Positions 47,317 to 56,512 of a stretch of DNA of 64,000 bases are shown here, one piece after another. Within the stretch, counting starts at the first letter, position 1, and each line of letters opens with the position of its first letter. The position numbers and the translations under genes are program-made. Source of the stretch: an uncultured Eubacterium sp. (GTDB lineage: Bacteria; Bacillota; Clostridia; Oscillospirales; Acutalibacteraceae); contig CAJOHE010000004.1 in NCBI GenBank assembly GCA_905234495.1, positions 38,319-102,318 on the forward strand, in the 5' to 3' direction. The notes below the pieces were generated by a model. That model was not told the origin of the DNA. It did not search any database and saw nothing but the letters and a program-made list of their open reading frames with translations.

Positions 47317-49086
47317 TTATTTGACAGTGTATTTATTTAAGTACTCTTCAAAGTTCTGCATAAATGATTTGTTGTCGCTGCTTTTTACTTCTTTGAGATA
47401 GCTGTGAGTCTGGAAGCTGCCCTTTGAAAGCTCGATAATGCTGACCGCAAGACTTGAGCAGTGGTCGGCAATTCGCTCGAAGGAATTGACTATATCGATG
47501 AAGAGCATACCCTGGTCGATATTGCATTCGCCCGAGGTTATGCGCTTTTCGTGGCGCTCGCGAAGCTCGTTTTTGAGGTTGTTTATAACCTGCTCAAGAG
47601 GCTCGACCTTTTTGGCAAGGTGAACGTCGTCGTTGATGAACGCCTCGGTCGAAATGTCCACGATTTCCTTTACCGCCTTCGCCATAACGTCGAGGTCGGC
47701 GTTTGCAACGTCCGAGAAGTGAATCTTGTTTTTGTGCATTCTGCGCTTGGTTTTCAGGATGTTGTAGCCGTAGTCGCCGATACGCTCAAAGTTTCCGATT
47801 GAGTGGGAAAGCTTGTTCATACGCACCGAATCGAAAACGCTCATATCCATAGTGCTGATGCTTACGATATAGGTTTCAAGCTCGTCCTCATAATTATCAA
47901 GCTGCTTTTCAATTTCCTTGATGCGCTCGTCCTTGGCGCGGTTGAAGAGCTTGATGAAATCGAGGCTGAGATAAATCTCTTCCTTGGCAAGCGTTGCCAT
48001 ATCGTCGCACTGTTCCTTAACCTTGTCAAGCGCGTAGGACGGCGACATAAGGAAACGCTCGTCGATAAGTCCGTTCGACTTTTCTTCCCTGTACTTTTCG
48101 TCCTCGCTCTCGGGGATGATTTTGTACATAAGCTTCTCGAGCATTCCGCCGAGGGGGAAGAGAATCAGAGTTGTGAAAATGTTGAACACCGAGTGAATGA
48201 TAGCTATTGAAACGGCGTTGACCTGATAGTTTTTAAACGGCAGACCGCCGATGAGGGCGTCGGCCCCGTAGAAGCAAACCATTGCCGCAGCCGCGCCGAG
48301 AACGCTGTATGCAAGATAAACGCCCGCGGTTCTCTTTGCGTTTTTGCTCGTTCCGATAGACGAGAGAAGTACGGGAACGCACGCGCCGATATTCTGACCG
48401 AGAATAATCGGAAACGCCGCGCCGACCGTGATTGAACCCGTAACCGAGAGCGCCTGAAGAATACCTACCGACGCCGACGAGCTCTGAACGATTGCCGTGA
48501 GAATTGCACCGGCGAGAAGTCCGAGAATCGGGTTTGAGAATTTGGTGAGAATGCCCGTAAATTCGGGGATATCCTTGAGTCCCTCAACCGAGCTGCTCAT
48601 CGTCTGCATACCGATTAAAAGCACCGCAAAGCCGAGAAGAATCGAGCCGATATTTCTCTTTTTCTCGGTCTTGAAAAACATATATAAAACTATGCCGATA
48701 AGCGCGAGAACGGGCGCGAAGGAACTCGGCTTGAACAGGCTGAGGATAACGTTTCCGCTGCCGTCGATATTTGTAAGCGACAATAGCCACGCCGTCACGG
48801 TTGTGCCGATATGGGCGCCCATAACGATGCCGATTACCTGACTGAGGTTCATAATTCCGCTGTTTACAAAGCCGACAGCCATTACCGTAACCGCGCTTGA
48901 GGACTGAATGACAGCCGTTACAGCCGTACCGAGAAGCAGTCCCTTCAGGCGCGTGTTCGTCATCTTTTCAAGAATGTTTTCAAGCTTACCCCCGCTGACC
49001 TTTTCAAGCCCGATTCCCATGGTCTTCATACCGAAAAGGAAGAGCGCAAGGCCGCTTATGAAGGTTAAAACATCAAAAATAGTCAT
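47317..49086 (-). CDS. Na/Pi-cotransporter family protein with C-terminal PhoU-like domain
   Basis: A 589-residue protein: an N-terminal membrane domain with two inverted NptA repeats, each with a QSSSA motif (AVIQSSSAVTV at about 60 and AIVQSSSASVG at about 200). A long C-terminal PhoU-like helical bundle follows (about 380-570). Such proteins import phosphate with Na+ or sense phosphate status (the YjbB type exports it). A GGAG site precedes the ATG. The PHP phosphoesterase lies 21 nt upstream in the same direction, perhaps linking phosphate release and transport. Confidence 0.93.
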   Translation of the reverse strand: MTIFDVLTFISGLALFLFGMKTMGIGLEKVSGGKLENILEKMTNTRLKGLLLGTAVTAVIQSSSAVTVMAVGFVNSGIMNLSQVIGIVMGAHIGTTVTAWLLSLTNIDGSGNVILSLFKPSSFAPVLALIGIVLYMFFKTEKKRNIGSILLGFAVLLIGMQTMSSSVEGLKDIPEFTGILTKFSNPILGLLAGAILTAIVQSSSASVGILQALSVTGSITVGAAFPIILGQNIGACVPVLLSSIGTSKNAKRTAGVYLAYSVLGAAAAMVCFYGADALIGGLPFKNYQVNAVSIAIIHSVFNIFTTLILFPLGGMLEKLMYKIIPESEDEKYREEKSNGLIDERFLMSPSYALDKVKEQCDDMATLAKEEIYLSLDFIKLFNRAKDERIKEIEKQLDNYEDELETYIVSISTMDMSVFDSVRMNKLSHSIGNFERIGDYGYNILKTKRRMHKNKIHFSDVANADLDVMAKAVKEIVDISTEAFINDDVHLAKKVEPLEQVINNLKNELRERHEKRITSGECNIDQGMLFIDIVNSFERIADHCSSLAVSIIELSKGSFQTHSYLKEVKSSDNKSFMQNFEEYLNKYTVK

Positions 49087-49107
49087 ATATTTCTCCGATA
49101 AATATTA

Positions 49108-50061
49108 TTAGTATTCGCAGTAAACGGGCGAGGTGATTGCCATATGCTTGTTGAAGCCGTCGATAAAGCCCCAGAGCTCGGCCCGATACCATTTGCCCTT
49201 TTCAAGGATGAGCTTTGCGCTTTTTGAATCGCAGGGGATTTCGAGCGCGACCTCGCCGCCGTTTGTGAATATTTTAATTGAGGTGAACTCAAGCCGTTCG
49301 TCGCTGAGCTTGTCGCCCCTTGAAGAGAGGTCAACGTCGAAAAGAAGCTCAGCCTCGCCCTCGGGAACCGTTTCGCCGAGGCGGTATTCTCTGCCGTTCG
49401 CGGCAACCTTCACCGAAAAACCGAAGCCGCCCGAAACGACCGTCCTGCCCGCCTTTATGGCTTCGAGGGCGTTTGCCTCGTTTACCTCGCCGTCGATGTC
49501 GATATAGGTCACGCCGTAGTGACCGCCCCTTGAATAGGCGTGCCAGTCCCTGCCGTAGACCGCGGCGAGCTTGAAGCCCCTGTCGAGAAGGTTTGTCCAG
49601 AAAACGGGCGCGTTGTCGTTTTCGTTTGAAAACGCGCGAAGGTCGTCGTGCAGGACTTCCACATAGTCGACAAGCGACCAGTCCTCAATCTCAAACTCAA
49701 ACCTGCCACCCGTGCAGACGGGCGAACCTATCTGGCAGGGATGCGCGATGCCGATAACGCCGCCTTTTTCGCGCGCCTCGGAAAGTTTGCAGTCTATATT
49801 ATAAGGTCTCGCGTCCCGCCAGTCAACAAAATCTTTGCAGCCGAGCACGAGAATGTGGCCGAAATAGGTCGTCCACTCAATGCCCCTTATGGCGGGAATT
49901 ATGCCGTCGTCAAGGTCGTCCCAGCCCGAAACGGTGTTGTGGTCGGTCAGCGCAATAAGCGCAAGGTCGTCAGCCCTTGCCGCCTGCTGAAGCTCGCTAA
50001 TCTGAAAACTGCCGTCGGAATGAACGCTGTGGCAGTGAAGCTCGCAAGGGTACATACTCAT
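49108..50061 (-). CDS. PHP-domain phosphoesterase (CehA/McbA-like)
   Basis: A 317-residue protein with a full PHP metal site: CELHCHSVHSDG (HxH at 9-11), LTDHNT, IRGIEWT and IGIAHP, with GRDWHAYSRGG later. The C-terminal 90 residues form a beta-rich domain. It probably hydrolyses a phosphate ester in the cytosol; the substrate is unknown. It overlaps the 146-residue protein encoded upstream by four bases (ATGA) and is followed 21 nt later by the Na/phosphate transporter. Unlike the PHP-like protein at 30190, all expected ligands are visible. Confidence 0.88.
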   Translation of the reverse strand: MSMYPCELHCHSVHSDGSFQISELQQAARADDLALIALTDHNTVSGWDDLDDGIIPAIRGIEWTTYFGHILVLGCKDFVDWRDARPYNIDCKLSEAREKGGVIGIAHPCQIGSPVCTGGRFEFEIEDWSLVDYVEVLHDDLRAFSNENDNAPVFWTNLLDRGFKLAAVYGRDWHAYSRGGHYGVTYIDIDGEVNEANALEAIKAGRTVVSGGFGFSVKVAANGREYRLGETVPEGEAELLFDVDLSSRGDKLSDERLEFTSIKIFTNGGEVALEIPCDSKSAKLILEKGKWYRAELWGFIDGFNKHMAITSPVYCEY

Positions 50062-50498
50062 ACTTCTACCCCCTCAACCTTAAGCGAATATTTGATATCG
50101 CAGTTTACGCAGTGCAGATTAAGGCATACGCGCCACTGCCCCGATGTGATTTCCGTTTTGATGAAACCGGGGGAAGAGAGGCGGCTTGAGATAATATGCT
50201 TCTGGTCGCCGTCCTGTCTGTGCGCCGCGCCTATGTATCTGCCGCAGCCGTCAAGCGAGAGCGTGACAAGATTGTTTACGGGCAGATATTCGCCCGGTCT
50301 TCCGATGAGGGGCTCGCCGTATTTTTCAAAGCATTCCTTGACAAGCTTGATTGCCGTCTTTCGGCTGCTCACGGTTTTGGGCGAATAGCTGTAATCTATA
50401 ATCAGCCTGTCCACCCCCTCGGGCACGAAGAACGAGTGGTATATATTTGTTTTGTCGTTGTCCGGCGAAATCCTGCCGGTAATATCAAGAAGTATCAT
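50058..50498 (-). CDS. Small beta-rich protein coupled to the PHP phosphoesterase
   Basis: 146 residues, no signal peptide, mixed beta content; no family recognised. Features include FVPEGVDRLIIDYSYSPK and YIGAAHRQDGDQKHIISS. Similar segments are sometimes the N-terminal domain of PHP phosphoesterases, so this may be a split-off accessory domain (inference). It is translationally coupled to the PHP gene by a four-base overlap. GGAG lies eight bases before the ATG. The gene is divergent from the PI-PLC-like gene. Confidence 0.68.
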   Translation of the reverse strand: MILLDITGRISPDNDKTNIYHSFFVPEGVDRLIIDYSYSPKTVSSRKTAIKLVKECFEKYGEPLIGRPGEYLPVNNLVTLSLDGCGRYIGAAHRQDGDQKHIISSRLSSPGFIKTEITSGQWRVCLNLHCVNCDIKYSLKVEGVEV

Positions 50499-50561
50499 TT
50501 TCCACTCCGAAACACAAATTTTCCTATTATTGATTATATAATATTATTTATGGTTTTTCAA

Positions 50562-50590
50562 TTGATATTATTAGATAAAAATGTTATAGT
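50562..50590 (+). promoter_or_regulatory. Promoter of the PI-PLC-like/GH3 operon
   Basis: -35 TTGATA, 17-nt spacer, -10 TATAGT, 16 nt before the start codon. Confidence 0.65.
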
Positions 50591-50606
50591 ATTTTTGGTG
50601 ATATGT

Positions 50607-51509
50607 ATGAATAATACAAAGCATAGCCCCCAGAGCTTTATGAAGCTTATCGACGGGCAGAAGGGCGTGTTTGAGCTCAACCTCGCGGGCGCGCACGACT
50701 GCGTTGCAAACTTCGTTCAGTTTTCCCGTATGGCAAGATGCCAGAGCAGGGACATTTTCTCGCTTTTGAAAATGGGCGTCAGGGGACTTGACATCAGGGT
50801 GCAGAGCAGGGGCGACAGGCTCGTTATGGTGCACGGCAGGGCAAAGGTCTACTCAAACAGACTGCGCCTCGGCGGGCAGATGGATTTGTCGCTCGTTCTT
50901 GCCGACTGCTACCGTTTCCTCGAGGGAAGCCCCTCGGAATGCGTCATCTTTCAGTTTAAAAACGACGACCGCAAAGAAATGGAAAAATGCTTTGACAACC
51001 TGTTTAACATGTATATAAAGAAAAACCCGAAGGCGTGGTTTGTGGAAAACCGCGAGCCGTCTCTTGACGAGGCGCGGGGCAAAATCGTCCTTCTTCGCAG
51101 GTGCGATATGGCTGAGAGGGAAGAGTACACCGACAAAAACACGGGCGTTGATTTCTCGCGCTGGGTTGAGCAGGACGACGCCGTAAACGAGCCACTCTAC
51201 CTTGAAACGGGCGGCCGGCACAGCGTTACCTTCTTCATTCAGGACAGGTACAGCTATGCACCCAAACCCCGCTGGGACGAGGTCATAAAGCCGTTTCTCG
51301 ACAACTGCGGGGAATTTGACGGCGTGCATAAAATCAACTATCTCTCGACCGCGGGCGGAACTGCGGGACCGCGCGGCAACGCGAACTACATAAATCCGAA
51401 ATTCCTTGTATATCCTCTGAAAAGAGGGGTTCACTACGGTATGCTCTACTGCGACTTTCCGCCGCAGGAGCTTATTGACAAAATCATTGAGACAAATTTT
51501 GAGGTGTGA
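50607..51509 (+). CDS. PI-PLC X-domain-like phosphodiesterase
   Basis: A 300-residue protein with the bacterial phosphatidylinositol-specific phospholipase C layout: LAGAHDCVA (catalytic His30-Asp31), MGVRGLDIRV (about 56-65) and MVHGRAKV (His76). Bacterial PI-PLCs cleave inositol phospholipids or glycans with a cyclic intermediate. This one has no signal peptide, so it would act inside the cell, which is unusual. The start at 50607 has GGTG six bases upstream. The GH3 gene starts two bases after its stop, so the two form an operon. Confidence 0.82.
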   Translation: MNNTKHSPQSFMKLIDGQKGVFELNLAGAHDCVANFVQFSRMARCQSRDIFSLLKMGVRGLDIRVQSRGDRLVMVHGRAKVYSNRLRLGGQMDLSLVLADCYRFLEGSPSECVIFQFKNDDRKEMEKCFDNLFNMYIKKNPKAWFVENREPSLDEARGKIVLLRRCDMAEREEYTDKNTGVDFSRWVEQDDAVNEPLYLETGGRHSVTFFIQDRYSYAPKPRWDEVIKPFLDNCGEFDGVHKINYLSTAGGTAGPRGNANYINPKFLVYPLKRGVHYGMLYCDFPPQELIDKIIETNFEV

Positions 51510-51511
51510 CT

Positions 51512-53944
51512 ATGAGTTTAAAGAAAAGTCTTGAAAAATTAGCCGCAAGAATTGCCGATAAGATTGTATCAAACGGCGTAATGCAGGAAGAGACGGGGGC
51601 GACGGGCGAAAACCTCGTCTTTGAGGGTATGCCCGAACTCATCCGCAAAGCGGCGGGCGAGGGTATGGTGCTTCTCAAAAACGACGGCGTGCTTCCCGTT
51701 GGGAAGGACACGGTCGTGTCGCTTTTCGGCAGATGCCAGAACGACTATTTCTACGTTGGCTACGGCAGCGGAGGCGATGTTAACGCGCCCTATTCCGTAA
51801 GCCCAGCCGAAGGGCTTGAAGCGGCGGGCGTAAAGCTAAACGAAGCCCTCAGAAAAACATATAACGAGTGGTGCGCAGAAAACGCGGTTGACAGCGGCGA
51901 CTGGGCTTTGTGGGGACACTGGCCGATGCACCACCCCGAAATGCCCGTTAGCGCCGAGCTTGCAAAGAGCGCCGCCGAAAACAGCGATATCGCCGTTGTA
52001 ATCATAGGCAGAGCCGCGGGCGAGGACAGGGAAAACCTGCTTGAAAAGGGCAGCTTTTATCTCACCGACGACGAAACCGAGATGCTCGACAACATCACCG
52101 CCGCCTTTGACAACGTGGTTGTGGTTATGGACTGCGGCAACATCATCGATATGGGCTGGACCGCTGAGTACGGCGACAAAATCAAGGGAATTCTCTACGC
52201 ATGGCAGTGCGGTATGGAAAGCGGAAACGCCCTTGCCGACGTGCTTACGGGAAAGGTAAACCCCTCGGGCAGACTTGTGAACGTAATCGCCCGCAGCTAC
52301 GAGGATTATCCGAGCGCGGGCACCTTCGGCGGCAAGGCGTTCAACGAGTACCGCGAGGATATTTTCACGGGCTACAGATATTTTGAAACCTTCGGCAACG
52401 AGAGCGTTCTCTATCCCTTCGGTTACGGTCTGAGCTACACGACCTTTGAGGTCAGGGGCGAGGGCGCGGAACTTGACGGCGATAAAATAAAATGCCGCGT
52501 GTCGGTTAAAAACACGGGCGAAGTTTTGGGCAAAGAGGCGGTATGCGTTTACGTTGAGGCGCCTCAGGGCAAGCTCGGCAAGGCTTCGCGCAGCCTCTGC
52601 GCTTTTGCAAAGACGGGCGACCTTGCGCCGAATGAGAGCGAAACGCTCGAGCTTGAATTTACGCTTTACGACATCTCGTCATACGACGATACGGGCGCGA
52701 CGGGCAACAAGAGCTGCTACGTGATTGAAGAGGGCGAATATGCCTTTTACGCGGGCGGCGACGTAGGCAAAGCCGAAAAATTTGTCGCGCTCGACCTTCC
52801 GTTTACCGTGACCGACACTTGCAATATGGCTTGCGCACTCGCCGAGGAATTTGACAAAATCACGGCGAGAGAGGTTGACGGCAAGCTCATTCCGATTAAG
52901 ACGACCGTTCACCCGACCGAGCCCTACCTCAGAGAGAGGATTCTCGAAAGCCTTCCCGAGGAAAGGGAATACAGGGAAAACACGGGCGAAAAGCTTGCCG
53001 ACGTTGTCAGCGGCAAAATCACGCTTGACGAATTTGTTTCAACTCTCACCGACGAGGAACTTGAGGTGCTGTCAAGAGGTCAGGGCTATATGAACAGCGA
53101 GCACGGTATCGAGGGCAACGCCGGCGCTTTCGGCGGAACCTCGCAGTCCCTCATCGACAAGGGCGTGCTTCCGATTATCACGACGGACGGCCCCGCGGGT
53201 ATCAGAATAAAGCGCTTCACATCCCTCGTTCCCTGCGGAACGGCGCTTGCCTGCACGATGAACACCGCGCTTGTTGAGGAGCTTGCGGAATGCTTCGGCA
53301 GGGAAATGGTATTCAGGGGTACGGACGTAATTCTTGCCCCCGGTATGAACATCCACCGCAATCCTCTCTGCGGCAGAAACTTTGAGTATTTCTCGGAAGA
53401 CCCCGTGATTTCGGGCAAAATCAGCGCCGCGTTCGTCAGGGGTATTCAGTCAAACGGCGTTTCAGCCTGCCCCAAGCACTTTGCCTGCAACAATCAGGAA
53501 ACCAAGAGGACGAAAAACGACTCGCGCCTCACCGAGCGCGCGCTGCGTGAGATTTACCTCAAGGGCTTTGAAATTTGCGTAAAAGAGGCGAAGCCGCTCA
53601 ACATTATGACGAGCTACAACAAGATTAACGGCGTGTGGAGCCATTATAACTTTGACCTCGTCAAGACAATTCTTCGCGATGAATGGGGCTTTGAGGGCAA
53701 CGTTATGACGGACTGGTGGATGCAGAAGAGCCACAGCCCCGAATTCCCCGAAATACGCGACAATGCCTACCGCGTGAGGGCGCACGTCAACGTGCTTATG
53801 CCCGGCGGCAAGCGTACGGACAAGGAGTATAAGTCGGACGGAACGCTGCTTGAAACTCTCGGTAAGCCCGACGGCATCCGCCGCGCCGAGCTTGAAGACA
53901 ACGCCAAACCCGTCCTCGAACTCATTATGAAACTGAAATATTAA
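51512..53944 (+). CDS. Glycoside hydrolase family 3 with inverted domain order (beta-glucosidase type)
   Basis: An 810-residue protein in which the GH3 C-terminal alpha/beta domain comes first (about 30-310, AAGEGMVLLKNDGVLPV...), then a fibronectin-III-like domain. The TIM barrel comes last (about 510-810): TDGPAGIR, NIHRNPLCGRNFEYFSEDP, KHFACNNQE and the nucleophile Asp734 in GNVMTDWW. The inverted order is known from Ruminococcus albus beta-glucosidase. There is no signal peptide, so it probably cleaves imported oligosaccharides. GAGGTG overlaps the end of the upstream gene and serves as its ribosome site. Confidence 0.93.
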   Translation: MSLKKSLEKLAARIADKIVSNGVMQEETGATGENLVFEGMPELIRKAAGEGMVLLKNDGVLPVGKDTVVSLFGRCQNDYFYVGYGSGGDVNAPYSVSPAEGLEAAGVKLNEALRKTYNEWCAENAVDSGDWALWGHWPMHHPEMPVSAELAKSAAENSDIAVVIIGRAAGEDRENLLEKGSFYLTDDETEMLDNITAAFDNVVVVMDCGNIIDMGWTAEYGDKIKGILYAWQCGMESGNALADVLTGKVNPSGRLVNVIARSYEDYPSAGTFGGKAFNEYREDIFTGYRYFETFGNESVLYPFGYGLSYTTFEVRGEGAELDGDKIKCRVSVKNTGEVLGKEAVCVYVEAPQGKLGKASRSLCAFAKTGDLAPNESETLELEFTLYDISSYDDTGATGNKSCYVIEEGEYAFYAGGDVGKAEKFVALDLPFTVTDTCNMACALAEEFDKITAREVDGKLIPIKTTVHPTEPYLRERILESLPEEREYRENTGEKLADVVSGKITLDEFVSTLTDEELEVLSRGQGYMNSEHGIEGNAGAFGGTSQSLIDKGVLPIITTDGPAGIRIKRFTSLVPCGTALACTMNTALVEELAECFGREMVFRGTDVILAPGMNIHRNPLCGRNFEYFSEDPVISGKISAAFVRGIQSNGVSACPKHFACNNQETKRTKNDSRLTERALREIYLKGFEICVKEAKPLNIMTSYNKINGVWSHYNFDLVKTILRDEWGFEGNVMTDWWMQKSHSPEFPEIRDNAYRVRAHVNVLMPGGKRTDKEYKSDGTLLETLGKPDGIRRAELEDNAKPVLELIMKLKY

Positions 53945-53954
53945 AACATATTAT

Positions 53955-53984
53955 AAGCGGACGGCAAAAGCCGTCCGCTTTCTT
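53955..53984 (+). terminator. Terminator after the GH3 gene
   Basis: An 11-bp stem AAGCGGACGGC/GCCGTCCGCTT with an AAAA loop, then TCTT. The tail merges into the -35 box of the padR promoter. Confidence 0.8.
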
Positions 53985-54011
53985 GACAAATAAATGAGTT
54001 TGTGTTAAATT
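53983..54011 (+). promoter_or_regulatory. Promoter of the padR operon
   Basis: -35 TTGACA, 17-nt spacer, -10 TAAATT. A palindrome CTATGCATAG lies at 54027-54036 between promoter and gene, a candidate site for PadR autoregulation. Confidence 0.7.
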
Positions 54012-54056
54012 ATATACGTAGACAATCTATGCATAGAACAAAAAGGAGATGTGTAT

Positions 54057-54383
54057 ATGAAAATCAGCAAAGATTTGTCAACGGGTACAATACCCATGAT
54101 GGTGCTGTCGATAATCAGCACGGAGGATATGTACGGCTACAAAATCATAAAATCTCTTGAGACAAGAAGCGACAACGTCTTTTCGCTTAAAGAAGGTACG
54201 CTCTATCCCATTCTTCATTCGCTTGAGCAGGAGGGATACGTTGAGAGCTACTGGGACACCTCAACGGGCAGAAAGAAAAAGTATTATCACATAACAAGAC
54301 GGGGAGTAAAGCAGCTTAAAAACAAGGAGGTTGAATTTGAAGAATTCACCGCAACGGTTAAAAAGGTGCTGAGTTTCGCATAA
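54057..54383 (+). CDS. PadR-family transcriptional regulator
   Basis: 108 residues, a PadR winged helix: MVLSIISTEDMYGYKIIKSL, LKEGTLYPILHSLEQEGYVES, GRKKKYYHITRRG. The short C terminus puts it in the small PadR subfamily (PadR-s2). AGGAG lies eight bases before the ATG at 54057. The stop shares one base with the start of the following membrane-protein gene (TAATG), a pairing typical of PadR with DUF1700-type proteins in Firmicutes. It likely represses its own operon. Confidence 0.93.
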   Translation: MKISKDLSTGTIPMMVLSIISTEDMYGYKIIKSLETRSDNVFSLKEGTLYPILHSLEQEGYVESYWDTSTGRKKKYYHITRRGVKQLKNKEVEFEEFTATVKKVLSFA

Positions 54384-56443
54384 TGAAAAAAGACAGATAC
54401 TTAAAAGAGGCCACAAAAAAGATATATAACTTTAACGAAAAGCAGGACGTCAATACCGAGCTGGCTGCCCATATTGAAGAGAGAACTGATTTTTATAAGG
54501 AAATCGGTTATGATGAAGAACGCGCCGACGAAATGGCGTGTGAATCAATGGGCGATGCAGAGCTCGTATGCGATGATTTCGGAAGGCTTCACAACACAAG
54601 TCAAAACCCTACACCTGATTTGATTGTGTTTGCTCTTGTTGCAGCTGCCCACGCGGGAGCGTATTGGCTTTTGGAAAAATATGCATTTAGCGACAGCGGG
54701 CTCATAAGCCTTATACTCGGCACTATTTTAATTAGCTTTGGCTTGGTTTACCTTTTCGGCAGTTTTTCGTCAAGGAGGGTTAACCTCGTTTCAAAGCTGT
54801 TAAACATTGCCGTTATCGGTGGGGCGGGGTATTTTAACTTCCTTGTAATGAAAGCGCTTGCCAATCGTACGGACTCAAGTTTTGCAGAGCTTTGGGCATT
54901 TTTAAAGAACGGTGTATTGCCGAGGATAACAAATTATCCTGATAAGCATATGATAATAATTATTATATGTGCCGCAATGTCGCTTTCTGTATTATCCTTT
55001 GCGGTAATGCTTATATATTACATAAAAGTCAAAGGGCTTAAAAATAGGCTTGCGGACAACAGAATATCAAGATTTTTTCATTCTTTAACGCTCTATCTTT
55101 CAATACTGCTTATAATCGCGGGAATAACGCTCGGCGTAAAATCATATTTTGACATTAAAAATCTGCAGGCGGAATACATTAAGACATATGATTTGTTTAT
55201 GAACATTTTGGAAGAATCAAACAGTATGGATGATGTTATAGACGCGCTTGCAAAAGAGGGGATTACCCTTGAGGAAAATGTCAGCATGAGGGAAGATTAT
55301 TATAATCATAATCTTGTAACGGTTTGCGTTGTTCACGATGACCGAGATGGTAGTGTTTACACCGCTTGCAGGTTTTATATGAACACCGCTTGCTTTGACA
55401 ACAAGTTTACAAAGCTCACCACACATTTTATAATGCTGAACGGCGAAAAGGAAGACGAATTCCGCCGCTTTGTTCCGACAAAACGCCACGATGAAAGTGA
55501 AACGGAATTCTATAAAAGCTATTATCCTATGGAGGTTTCCGCAAGCTTCGATGATAATAGTTTGGCTGCCTGCGAATATACCTTCACTTTCCTTATAGGC
55601 AATGACTATTACAGATATACTCTCAACCGCGAAACCGTAAAGGGCACGGAGGAATACTATGACTATATGGATTTCCGCGAAGAGATAACCGCACTGTTAA
55701 AGGAAAACCCCGACCTTTCAGCGCAGGAAATCGCCAACGCTACAAATTCTGAGGTAGTGGAGGCAGATATTGAAACAAGGGAAGAAGTCCGACAGGCGCT
55801 TATAGACGAGGGATATGACGCAGAAATTGTTGATAAGGTTTTAGACAATTACTACGACTCGGTTTATGCTGACTATAAAGATTATATTGAAAATAACTTT
55901 TCAATAAAGCATGGCAGTTTTTATGCAAAGTTTAGCAGGTCGGATGATTATTTTTCAATAGAATATGTTCCGGATATGGAATCGCATACAATATATGCAT
56001 TTGATTATCCTCTCGAGGAAAACAAATACAGAAACGCTACCGTTTACGACGGCGCAATAAAAGCGGTTTCGGTTAACAGCGGTTATTATGACAAAAACGG
56101 TTTGTACTACGATGAGGCAGAGCATATTGCATATTATACCGTTGATGGCACAAGGTATTTTCTTTATCGGAAAACCATCGAGGACCCGACCCATACAGTC
56201 GGCAACACCTTTGAATACTACCTCACCGACAGAGAAGGCAGATACGTAAAAGCAGACCTCTGCTTTATAGACGAAAACGGCTATCTCGTAATTGACAGCA
56301 GAGGCAGTATCAAGTATGATGATGACAGTAAGGCATTTAAAGACAGCGGCGGAAAAACTTATTTCAAAGCGCTTGAAACAAGTTGGGACATTGACGGAAC
56401 GATGCTTCACCAGTCCGACGAATATGAACTGATTAAATTATAA
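54383..56443 (+). CDS. PadR-linked membrane protein with large C-terminal domain
   Basis: 686 residues. An N-terminal 70-residue helical segment (NTELAAHIEERTDFYKEIGY...ESMGDAELVCDDFGRLH) resembles DUF1700/permease-prefix domains. About five transmembrane helices follow (80-250), then a C-terminal domain of more than 400 residues rich in Asp, Glu and Tyr, with no family I recognise and probably outside the cell. A segment at about 430-490 with PDLSAQEIANATNSEVVEAD could be helical. PadR with such proteins is often an envelope stress module, but the function here is unknown. Translation is coupled to padR by a one-base overlap. Confidence 0.75.
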   Translation: MKKDRYLKEATKKIYNFNEKQDVNTELAAHIEERTDFYKEIGYDEERADEMACESMGDAELVCDDFGRLHNTSQNPTPDLIVFALVAAAHAGAYWLLEKYAFSDSGLISLILGTILISFGLVYLFGSFSSRRVNLVSKLLNIAVIGGAGYFNFLVMKALANRTDSSFAELWAFLKNGVLPRITNYPDKHMIIIIICAAMSLSVLSFAVMLIYYIKVKGLKNRLADNRISRFFHSLTLYLSILLIIAGITLGVKSYFDIKNLQAEYIKTYDLFMNILEESNSMDDVIDALAKEGITLEENVSMREDYYNHNLVTVCVVHDDRDGSVYTACRFYMNTACFDNKFTKLTTHFIMLNGEKEDEFRRFVPTKRHDESETEFYKSYYPMEVSASFDDNSLAACEYTFTFLIGNDYYRYTLNRETVKGTEEYYDYMDFREEITALLKENPDLSAQEIANATNSEVVEADIETREEVRQALIDEGYDAEIVDKVLDNYYDSVYADYKDYIENNFSIKHGSFYAKFSRSDDYFSIEYVPDMESHTIYAFDYPLEENKYRNATVYDGAIKAVSVNSGYYDKNGLYYDEAEHIAYYTVDGTRYFLYRKTIEDPTHTVGNTFEYYLTDREGRYVKADLCFIDENGYLVIDSRGSIKYDDDSKAFKDSGGKTYFKALETSWDIDGTMLHQSDEYELIKL

Positions 56444-56474
56444 TATACATTTTGTATAACCAAATTATACACTA

Positions 56475-56505
56475 TGTTGCATTGGAAAATGTCCCCAATG
56501 CAACA
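56475..56505 (+). terminator. Stem-loop after the PadR-linked gene
   Basis: An 11-bp stem TGTTGCATTGG/CCAATGCAACA with a 9-nt loop but no T-run, so termination is uncertain. Confidence 0.45.
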
Positions 56506-56512
56506 ACAAAAA

